Source: Paramyrothecium sp. XJ0827
Taxonomy: Eukaryota; Ascomycota; Sordariomycetes; Hypocreales; Stachybotryaceae
DNA length: 64,000 nucleotides
Assembly: GCA_020881915.1 (NCBI GenBank)
Contig: JAJFPB010000008.1
Location: forward strand, 2,914,001 to 2,978,000
Reading direction: 5' to 3'
The notes under the pieces are model-generated. The model made no database searches, was not told where the DNA came from, and saw only the letters and a list, made by a program, of their open reading frames with translations. Position numbers and translations under genes: made by a program. Positions 35,370 to 46,200 of this stretch are shown in pieces (position 1 is the stretch's first letter; every line of letters begins with the position of its first letter).

Positions 35370-36832
35370 CTACACTGGAAGCGGAATCGCAGCTGCTTTG
35401 GCCCGAGCACGAACCAAGTCATCGTATTGAAGTACAGCGTTGAGTAATGTTTGTGCGCCCCGGCCACTGTGTTTCATGCAGTTAGTACATGTATTTAGTC
35501 ATTGGAGTCATGATCGATGTGTAAGACATACCATTGTTCCATAGATGTGTACTCTAAGGGACTGTGACTAATGCCATCGCGACTGGGAACCATCAACATA
35601 GCTGTTGGTACTTGCAAGGCTGTCATTGCACTATCATGTCCGGCATAAGAGATCATATCCCTTACTGAAGCTTGGCCATATTCGGCCACTGCGACAGACC
35701 GGATGCATTCAACCATTGTCGGATCAAAACTTAATGCTGGGCTGTGCCAAACTCGTTTGTTGGAGAACTTCCAACCATCATTAGCTTCAGAGAGGTTTTC
35801 TAAGTAGTCGGAAAGTCGTTGCTCAAGCTTGTCCAAAGTTACTTCATCGACATGCCGAGCGTCTATTGTGATATCCACGTGCGATGGTATCGTGTTCGGG
35901 GAAGGGTTTTCAACCTTGAGTACACCGACAGTGCCGCACGCATCAAATGCCTTTGCCAATTCCTCAACCTTTAGAACAATTTTCGCTGCAGCAACAAGGG
36001 CATCGGCACGGTCTTTGACGCGAACGGTTCCGGCATGTTCTTGCCTTCCATAGCATGATATCGCATATCGTCGAATGCCCTGAATCCGTCGCACGACACC
36101 AATAGCTTGCCGATTTTTCTCTAATAGTCTTCCCTGCTCGATATGCAACTCAAAATGAGCCTGTAATGGAGTGGAAAGATTTGATGCAGCAATAGCGCCT
36201 TTCGCATCAATCTCTTCAAGTGCAGCTCCGAGGGTTTGCCCTGTCACACAGTGTCTTTGTTCATAAGCGTCTTCAAGCGGAACCCAACCAGCCCAGACTG
36301 ATGACCCCGAACAGCCTGGAAAGAATGCAGCTCCTTCCTCGTTCGTCCAAACAATCGCCGCGATGGGGCACCACGTTTTGATACCCGCTTCTTTCACTGC
36401 GCGAATCGCTTCTACGCCAGCGAGAACACCAAGGATCCCGTCATACTTGCCGCCAGCGGGCTGGGTATCAAGATGACTTCCCATACCAATTGGAGGCAAG
36501 TCTGATGACTCACCAGGATATATGGCAAAGAGATTACCTATAGCATCCGTTGATGTCGTACAGCCGAGGGTTGTTGTCTCCCGAACAAACCAATCGCGTA
36601 CAGCCTTGTCGTCTTTTGAGAGCGCCAAGCGATGCATCCCTTCGGTACCTTCGATGCTACCCCATTGTGAGGTGAAATGAATAGTGCTCCAAAGACGCTT
36701 GGGGTCTATTTGCGGGCTTCTGGTGCGCCTATACACCGTTTCTGTGGAGGTACACACATCATTAGGAGAGGGTTTGTCCAAATCAGGGACGTGGTTGTGT
36801 AACTGGAGAGGGCCTGATTCTCTGAGAGCCAT
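35370..36832 (-). CDS. M20-family N-carbamoylase / amidohydrolase (hydantoinase-carbamoylase type), 465 aa
   Basis: Binuclear metal hydrolase of the allantoate amidohydrolase, beta-ureidopropionase and L-carbamoylase group, which releases an amine, CO2 and ammonia from N-carbamoyl compounds. ATG 36832-36830. One 65-nt intron (35467-35531) leads to the last exon, and 1398 nt close in frame with TAG at 35372-35370. Metal ligands are visible: MGSHLDTQPAGGKYDG (His, Asp), WTNEEGAAFFPGCSGSSVWAG (Glu-Glu), ELHIEQGRLLE (His) and YAGHDS (His). The dimerisation part has GRQEHAGTVRVKDRADAL. It lies between PKS and acyl-CoA ligase, inside the cluster. Such an enzyme is unusual there. It could supply beta-alanine or another unusual amino acid to the NRPS, or hydrolyse the product. 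It has no targeting signal that I can see. Confidence 0.9.
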
Positions 36833-37540
36833 GGTTGCAAATCTGGAGAGTTGATGCGTGTAGTGATGAGCGTGTACAGCAAATTAGTCTACATCCACTT
36901 GTCATGAACCCAACCTATGAGTAATGTCTACATATACTTTACTTCATGGAATTTCTCCCTAATCGAGAAATGCACTTTAAACTCCAGGGGCATGATCCCG
37001 GTCGACAGCTTGGCTGAGCTAGTTCCTCTATCTGACGTGAGCATGGAATTGCCACAAAAGGTAATTTTCCTTTTCGGGTTCCCAGACCGCTATTGCTGCA
37101 CGCTACTGCGGATATCGGACACAAGTTCATGACTTCATGCAAGACGAATCACATGGCCTGATGTTTGGCACTTCTTAGGTTTGCATGATATCTATCGTGT
37201 ATGAGCGGAAACCTTCCCTGTCCTGTGGTCTTTTGGCGGCGTAGTACGGGGCGTGAATTTTGCGGGTTTGCTTTGTATCAATTTGGCACGTGGAAGCTAA
37301 TGAATGACACGATGATTATCAGATTAGCCCCTGGTATAGGAAGAGACTTATACGAATGTACACGTTCTCAAGTTTATTAGCCGCACCCAAGTTTTCACAC
37401 AATCCATGGCGTTTAATTTACCATTATTCGCCGAGGGCTTAGCACAGAACCTGACAACCACGCAAGACCTCTAGGTTTCTCAGCCGGATAAGCTAATGAT
37501 GCATCTATTGAGAATATGGCACATTCGTACCATGATTGGA
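36833..37540. other. Intergenic, 700 bp
   Basis: Promoter side of the M20 gene and 3' flank of the acyl-CoA ligase. No gene and no distinct site seen. Confidence 0.5.
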
Positions 37541-39538
37541 TTATTGCATCATTCGAAGTTTGTACTTCAAGACCTTACCAGCTTGGCTCCTCGGAAACTG
37601 GTCCACAATTTCAACTCGACGATGAAGCCAGTGTGGCTCCGTCAGTCGCTCCTCCACATGTTTCGCAATTGATTTCTTCAAAACACTTTCCTCCTTTGTA
37701 GCACCAGATGGAGAAGGAATAATAAAAGCTTTCGCTCGTTCTCCGTCTCTTGGATCTTTCACACTTACAACAGCCACATCGGCAACATCCGGGTGCAATC
37801 TCAGACATGCCTCAATCTCCGTTGGTACTACTTGTATTCCCTATAATACTGTCAGTAAGAATGGCCTATCGTTTTTGCGTAGATTATCGGGTTTAAAAAA
37901 GTCGTACCTTGACCTGGATCATGTCTTTGAGTCTGTCAACAATGAACAAATGCTCTGTTCCGTCAGGGCCAGGGCGGAAAAGAGCGACATCGCCAGTTCT
38001 CAGCCAGCCAGTTGTATCAAAGGCTGATGCTGTGGCAACTTCATCACCCACATAACCTTTCATGGTGCTTGGGGACTGAAGGAGTAGTTCACCAGGGCAA
38101 TCATATCCTTCGACCTCTTTGCCCTGAACGTCCAACAATCGTGCTCGGTATCGTGGAAGAAGTATTCCTGAAGAACCTGGCAGAATGCTACGCTTACTCG
38201 TCAACGCAACCATTACCGCACACTCAGTAAGGCCTAAGTTACGAATTAGAACTTCAATTACGTTTTTCTAGTCCAAGAATCGCAGACGTACCATAGCCAG
38301 ATAAGATGGTCCATCCTGGTCGGAGGGCTTTGATCTTCTCGCTCAGCTCTTTAGAAAGACCGCCGGCACCGGTGATGATGGATCGAACAGAAGAAAGATC
38401 ACACATATCCAGAAGAAAAGCGTTGCTCGCTAAAGCATTCAAAATGGGTGGTATCTGTTTCCGTGTTAGTTATCAAATGCAGCAGTTATGGGCGACTTAC
38501 AAGATAGAGTCGGTCGATTTTGAATTGCGCAATGGATTTCAGCATAGACTGCATCTCAAAACGAGCATGGAGAATCAACCTGTCACCACGCCACAACATT
38601 GCCTGCGCAACGATCAAGCCGTAGCTATGCGTGAGTGGAAGAATCCCGAGCCCTGTCTGCGGCCCGCCGACTTGCTCGGATACCTCTTCAAAAGATCTGC
38701 CTTGCATCATATTGGCAATGATACCTCGATGCGTTACGATGGCTAGTTTCTGTACATCTTAAATCAGTAATCTCCTCTGTCAAGAACGGTGTCCCTCATA
38801 CCTGCATCCCAGATGTGCCACTAGTGGGACAAAGATAGGCCACCCGTTCATCCCCCTCCTCGTCACTTTCCCAGTCAATGGGAGAAACAGGGCCCAGAGA
38901 GCGACCCTCAACAATCAAAGCATCCACTGACTTTGGGGTTGCAGCGACAGAGAGGTCTTCGCCCACATCGCCCGGAAGGTTCAAAATGAAAACATTTTGC
39001 TGGGACAAGCCGGCATTTCTAGCAGCCTCAAGGCAAGTTGGAAGTAGCAAACTATTAGTAAACACGGCAGAACAATTGCTGCGCTTGAAATGTGCTTGAA
39101 GTTCTGTAGCTGGACTCGTGGCGTGGAGCAGCAAGCAAATACCACCAGCTCGGTGTATGGCCCAGGCCACAGTCAAGAAGTCCAGCTAAAGACATTTAGA
39201 AAGTGAATTCAAGTGGCTGATACTGCAAGGCTGTACTTCGCAAGAATGGGACTACGCACCGCGTTCATGCTGAATATTCCTACCACCTTTTGCCACGGCG
39301 AACCCTTTCCTGGTTCCCACTTCAATTGTTCGCATATGCCACGGGCCAACAGCTCCACACGTTCCTGGATTGCCTCCAAAGGCAAGGATTTACCTGTTGC
39401 CGCACATATCAGGGCGCCACCTGAGATTGAAGCCGAGGGTTGAGCCCATGATTGGTCAAACACGAAATCCGCGACCAAAGTCTTCGCAGGAACATCGTAG
39501 GGGAGGTCACCCAGCCAAGCTGGAGCTGTGAAAACCAT
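37541..39538 (-). CDS. Acyl-CoA ligase (ANL superfamily, 4-coumarate-CoA-ligase-like), 566 aa
   Basis: Activates a carboxylic acid with ATP and couples it to CoA. ATG 39538-39536. Five introns (39186-39259, 38750-38801, 38455-38500, 38234-38291, 37841-37907) give 1701 nt in frame. Core motifs: the P-loop CPTSGTSGMQKLAIVTHRG, LPLTHSYGL, ITGAGGLSKEL, YGLTECAVM, GWLRTGDVALF, VDRLKDMIQVKG and the catalytic Lys near the end in RSQAGKVLKYKL. No peroxisomal SKL-type end is present (it ends MMQ). It is divergent from the NRPS, sharing a promoter. By analogy with EasD of emericellamide biosynthesis it should convert the free PKS product to its CoA ester for loading on the NRPS. The analogy, not the enzyme class, is the inference. 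Confidence 0.95.
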
Positions 39539-40285
39539 GATAGTCGCAAAATATGATTTCCAGAGATTCTGAGATATTCGTAGCCACAATCGTACCGATC
39601 TTGCTCAGATGTACAATACGAAATCTGTTCTATATAATGAGCCTGCTGGCCCAAGAGAGAATTCGGCAAACTTGCCTATCTTAAGTATGCAGGTCAGGTA
39701 ATACGCCGGACCAGGGCCAGCTGGATAGCGTCTGACGCTATGACCAAATCTTGCTTAACCCCAGATCGGGGGGATTTCTTATCAGAAAGAACTGAAGTAT
39801 GAGTTGGGGCTGGGGTAGGGGAGGGGTGCAGGAAGAGCATATTGCGGAGTACAGCAGGGACGTGTTGGGTCGGCGAGACCCCCTACCCTGCTACTCCAGG
39901 CCATTAAAAGCACAATACTTTTGAATACGACGATATTAGTGCTGACAGTTCGTTCACTCAGCTGTTTGTGGTTTTTGGGTGATATATCCCGAATAGGAAA
40001 TCCGCCACAGCTGACCGTCTTGCGCCTAACCAGGCTGCATCTGCCCCATTGGTCCTGCTTCCATTGCATAGAGGAACGATATCTTGACCAACGAGTAGTG
40101 TATTGTCAAGGAATGAGCTTCAATGCGAGTTGAGGTATTTCCTCGATTTTGTCTCAACTGTGCATTCACAGGGCTAGTACGACCACGACTCGCCTTTCAC
40201 TCATACGGGCCGTGCATTGCCCGCCGTGCCTTGCTCGACAATACAGCAATCCTGTACAGCTTCTTAGCGAAACACGTCAATCAAC
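39539..40285. promoter_or_regulatory. Divergent promoter between acyl-CoA ligase and NRPS
   Basis: 747 bp separate the two start codons. A TATA-like tatataa lies near 39632, about 95 bp from the ligase ATG. A shared control region would explain coordinated expression of lipid activation and peptide assembly. No paired CGG palindrome is clear to me. Confidence 0.5.
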
Positions 40286-43200
40286 ATGTCTTCTGGCTCA
40301 AAATCTGAAGCTCTCGAACAATGGCTGCATAATCTGGCAGCCGAGGTTCTAAACATCGACGTGGAAGATGTGGATCTCACGAAGTCCTTCCTCGCTTCGG
40401 GAGGGGACTCTCTATCAGCAATCGAGTTCATGGCTAAATGCCGCGAACACCATGTTACAATTGAGATTTCTGATGTAATGAGCGCGCCTGATTTGGCGGA
40501 GCTCATTAAACGCATTGTCGCTGGACAGTCGATTCTTCCGCAAGAGACCATTGTCGATGAAGCAGGGGCCACATTCTCGGACTTTCCACTATTGGATGCA
40601 TCATACGCTTCTCTTGACGCGTTGCTCACAAGCCTTGAAGCTGTCCATGCAGATCCCCTCTCTGCGGTGGAGACCCTGGGTCCCTGCTCACCTGTACAAA
40701 ACAATTTCCTCATCAGCCAAAAGGTGAACCCTAAAGCATATCACTGCTCGTTTACTTCTCGCATCGTGCCCGTGTCGTCACATCCGAGATTGGAGACAGA
40801 GACAATCAAAGCCTGCTGGAGCAAAGTCGTCGCACGGCATTCAATATTGCGTACAGCATTTGTTGAGAGCAGCACTCGTCTTGGAAAATTCGACCAATTG
40901 GTCTGGAAGCAGGCCGAACCTTGGGTCATGTTAAACCAGGATGCGTCAGCTATTTTGCATGACCATGAACTCCCCAGATATGTAGCATATCAGCCGCAAC
41001 ATCGCTTGTCAGTTGCCGAGGATCTTGGGCAGGGTCTCTTGGTCAAACTTGACATATCACATGCCCTAGTCGATGGTCAGTCAGCAGAAGTTCTCGTGAA
41101 GGATTTTTCCAGAGCCTTGAGTGGATCCAAACTAGAAGGTGAATCCCTTCCTTACATGGATTTTGCGCTTCATGAACTCGGCTTGCAAACTGGGCCAACC
41201 TCAAATTATTGGTCACATTACATGATGGATGCGCAAGAGACACGCCTGCCAGCCAGTAACAGCCGAGAGCTATCTGAACTTTGCAACATAAAAGCCAAGA
41301 TCGATCTGCCGCTAGGTGACCTGGATTCCTTTTGCGGCCAACACGGTGTCACCCCTGTCAACGTTTGTCAAGTTGCTTGGGGCTTAGTACTGCGAGCCTT
41401 TACGAGTTCGGACGATGTTTGCTTCTCTTCTGTTACATCACGCCGGCAAACCCCTATTTCTGGAATTCAAGATGCAGTGGGGGTGTTCATTGATGTTTTG
41501 TTATGCCGGCTGCATTTGCGAGATACCTCGACTATGAAACAAGTACTAGAAGAAGTGAATGCGGAATTCCTTCGAAGCCTTCCATATCAGTCCATCACCG
41601 CCGCTTGGAGCAAAAATCCTCAGGGTACTCCAATACGACGTTGGGGAAACTCTGTGCTTTCTTTTCACCGACTTCAGCCAGAAAATGATAGATCAAAGTT
41701 CTCCTTTCACCCTCTCTGGAGAAGCACGCCGACTGATTACGACGTGTCACTCAATATCGGTCTTGGCCAGAACCGTATCGAGATGACGTTGGAGTTCTGG
41801 GAATCGAAGATGAGCGGCGTACTAGCCAGCAATATTCTTGGAGTATTTCAGGAGGCCATAAAGTTTGTGCTGCAATCCACGGATAAATCTGCGCTGTCAT
41901 TCTTCCCATTGAATGAATCAGATAAAGCGCACTTACAGCATCAGATGGAAGCAGATCACCCGACATCGAACATTTGCCTTCATGACCTCATATTGAAACA
42001 TGCCCTCACACACCCACAGGCACCTGCTATATGTTCTTGGGACGGGGAATGGACGTATGATGAATTGTTTGCTACCGCGACTGGGTTGAGCAGCTGGCTA
42101 ACTTCTCAGAATAACTTCAAACCTGAATCCACGGTTGGTATCTGCATGGACAAATCCAAATGGGCGATCGCAGCCATGTTGGCTGTACTCATCAGTGGAG
42201 GAGCGGTGGTACCAGTCGGTGTGGACGACCCGCGCGCCAAGGAATTCATCACCATCGCAAATGCAACATTTGTGCTGACAGACTCAAGTAACTTCAAAAG
42301 CCTCAAATCAATTGGTCTGACCGCGACTATTCTTGATATCAGTACAGCAAAATGGACACCCAATACTAAAACAGAAATGCCCAAAGGTGTGGAACCAGGT
42401 CACCCTGCCTGGATCTTATTCACATCTGGCTCCAGTGGAATACCAAAAGGAGTCTTACTTGAGCATCAAGCATTGAGTTCAGCTTTGCTAGCGCAAGGAA
42501 AAGCGTTCAAGATTGAACCAGGTGTCCGAACTCTCCAATTTGCCGCATATACTTTTGCAGACAGCATTTCAGACATCTTTGGTACCTTGGTCATGGGTGG
42601 TTGCGTTTGTGTGCCTTCTGAAGACGAACGAACAACAAATCTGGCGGCAGCCATGCACAGACTGGCTGTTAATCAGGCGACATTAACATCTACTGTGGCG
42701 GGACTGCTTCTCGAGCCCACGCGAACGCCGAAATTGAGACGCCTGGTTCTCAGCGGTGAGATGCCGAGCACTGCTGTCGTCAGGAAATGGATGCCATTCA
42801 CAAACGTCTTCAATGGCTATGGACAGTCCGAGGCTGCCGTCTTCGCGTCTTGTAGTCGGCCAATAGTCGACCCCAAAACCTGCGCAAGCATTGGTCAACC
42901 CATCATAGGACGTTTCTGGGTGGTTCAGCCAAATGACTACAATGCGCTATGTCCCGTTGGTGCACCAGGGGAGCTTCTCATCGAAAGTCCTGCACTTGCA
43001 CGTTGTTACATTCATGACAGCGAAAAGACAGCAAGCGCTTTCGTTGACAATCCGAGGTTTCTAAAACAACTCGGTGTTCCCAGCAGAACTTCTCGTAGGA
43101 TGTATCGCACCGGAGATCTTGTACGACAGGAGAGTCTCAATGGTGAATTTACCTTCATCGGGCGGCATGATACTCAAGTCAAGATCCGAGGCCAGCGTAT

Positions 43201-46200
43201 TGAACTTGGCGAGATAGAGACTGCAATGGCTCCTCTTCTCCCAGATTTTGTCAAAACCGCGGCGGTAAGCATCATTAAGTATGGTGATAATGATGAGCCA
43301 AAACTGGTCGCAGCTCTCGGAATAGCGACCGAATCGGCACCGAAGGCTAGTCGCGAAGCCATCCGGCCATTGTCTGGTCCAGAGTTACACGACATGCCTG
43401 AAGCCCTCAATGCCCTTCAAAATGCTCTTCTCAGCATATTGCCAGTGCATATGGTCCCTACATCTTTCACCCTCCTAACACGACTCCCGGTGAATGCTTC
43501 CAAAAAGATTGACCGTCAAGCACTACTTCGCATCTTGGAACAGACATACGCAACGGCTTCAAAGCTACAGATACAAGCCGGAGGCCAAGGCCAGCCGGTG
43601 ACAGAGGGAGAGCATCGGCTACGACCTTTATGGGCTGAAGCCTTTCAGAGGCCTGTAGATTCCATCGACACAACAGACCACTTTTTCCGAGCAGGAGGTG
43701 ATTCCGTTACAGCTATTCGCATGGCAGCTTCCGCTCGCAATGCAGGCATCGAGCTGGCTGTAGCTGAAATCTTCAAGAATCCGTCTTTCAAGGACTTGGC
43801 AAGAGTGATTTCTTGCGCAGATTTCAAGCAGCCTATAATTCCCGAAGAAGACCCTCAACCATTTACGTTGCTTCAGGATCGGTACAGCTTACCAGCAATC
43901 GCAGAGAGCTGCGGTGTAACCATGGATGAAATAGAAGATGTTTATCCATGTACGCCGTTGCAGGAAGGCTTGATGGCTATCACCGCACAACGTTCCAAAG
44001 CGGATGTATATGTAATGCAACGTACCTTCCGCGTCGCGGATGATTTGTCAATGACGGATTTGCAAGCCTTGTGGGCAAAGTTAGTGTCTAACACCCCTAT
44101 TCTTCGAACTCGTATCGCCTTGGATCTACAGGGCCAGGCTGTGCAAGTCATCGTCAACAACGCTCCAGAATGGCACCAAAAGCACGATATGCCTCTTTCT
44201 GAATATTTGGAGAAAGATATCAACACCCCCATGACTTACGGAGGATCACTCTCGAGACTTGCTTTCGTCAGAGATCTTGAGTCCACTGACAAAAGTCGGT
44301 ACTTTATTTGGACCATACACCATAGTCTTTTTGATGGTTGGAGTACAGTCAAGACATTTGAGCTGCTTGCACGCTTATGGGCTGGCAATCCTGCTCCCTT
44401 GTCGCCAGTCCCAATGGCACGGTTCATCCGACACATCAGTCGGCAAGATGAGCGTGCTGCCAGAGATTTCTGGGTCAAACATTTCGACGGAGTATCAATC
44501 AGTCGATTCCCAGCTCTACCCGATGAGTTTTATGAGCCGTTACCCATGAGAAGAACGCAACGGCTGATAGCGAGAAAAACAAATCGTAAAGGACCTGTTT
44601 CAGTCCCTACGTTACTGCGAGCTGTATGGGCCATTCTACTCTCCTCTTACACTGGCGTGCAAGATGCTGTGATGATGGTGGCATTGTCTGGGAGAAATGC
44701 CCCTGTGCCAGGTATAGTTGACCTGCTGGCGCCGACAATTACAAGCGTACCTTTCAGGGTTCATGTCTCTCCTCAGCAGCCAGTGCGTGAATTCCTTGAG
44801 CAAATACACAGTCGAACAACCGAGATGATCCCTTTCGAACATACTGGCTTTCAACATATTCGACGTTTCGTACCAGGATTAGGTTCTGCTTTCGATCCAG
44901 GCCATGTGTTTACTGTTCAAAAAAAACCGAAAGAGGATCAGGATCTGTTATTTGGCAAACTCAAGCGCGTGGGAAGTGACAGATATGGTTTGCAAAGCTA
45001 CGCATTTACACTCGATTGTATTATGGAAACAGAGAGTGACGCTGTTACACTGGAGGCATGCTTTGACGATCACGTGTTGTCAAAACAGGCAGTGGAAGAT
45101 ATACTGGCACAATTTGAACATGTGTTTGGCCAGATTTTGGAAGCCGTGGATGACAATTTCCCAACACAAAGCATCAAGATTCGGGCTACGATTGGAGATT
45201 TAGACATGCTTAAGCAAGGAACCACGAGCAGCATGCAACCCTGGAAGCAGCACTCAGATCATTGTGGGTTGGCACAGAATCCAGGGCAAACGAATGGAAA
45301 GATGGAAAATGTTCAATCTCGCACCGTTGCAGAATTTACTCCGGAAGGAAATGATATTGCCGATTCCACGAGGCTAGAACGGAAACTTCAACAGATCTGG
45401 AGTGAAGCTCTCACTGTGCCACTCCATGAGGTCCCGCTAGATCGTTCCTTTCTTTCATTGGGTGGCGACTCGATTGCGGCTATCCGAGTGGTGACTGCTT
45501 GTCGGCGTCTGGGAATCAACTTCACATTGCGAGATGTTCTTCGGAGCCAAAATATTGCTAGCATGGCATTGCAAGAAAACTCCATCAAAGAGAGTGAGGC
45601 TGGCAAAATGTATGGAAGAACTCAAACTGGTGGCTTAGAGGCTCCATCATACCAACCGATAACGAAATTGACACCCGAAGAGCTGGAAGAACTCGCTGGT
45701 CCGGAATCTGGAATTACTCTGGACAATATTGAGGAAGTTTTACCTTGTTCCCCGATACAGCAAGGCATGATTCTAAGTCAACTACGACGGCCAATGTCCT
45801 ATCGCATATCTCAAGTATTCGTCCTACGTTCAAGAGATTTGACTCAGGAAGTGGATGTTCAGCGCCTCATCGATGCATGGCAGCTACTTCAAACTAGGCA
45901 CACCATATTGCGAACCACATTCGTGGATAGGGTGCCTGGTAAAGATGAAATACACCAAGTAGTTCTCAAGTCATCCAGTCCGGACGTAGTCGTTGGATCC
46001 TGCCATCAGCATGAAGACCCATTGCAGAGGCTCGCGACATTGCCGAAGATGGAAGAGATACATGGGCGACCCCTACTTCGCTTGACAATCCTCCGTACCA
46101 CTGGATCGGAGGTATATGGACGGCTAGAGACAACTCATGCCCTAGCTGATGCAGTTTCGATCGAGATTGCTATCCGCGAGCTTCTTCAGATCTACGACTC

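Noticed and set aside
43860..45160. C2 as an epimerisation domain, which would explain the missing A domain
   Set aside because: Its entry block YPCTPLQEGLMA and full HHSLFDG are those of a condensation domain, and a carrier domain follows it, which is not the order for an epimerase.
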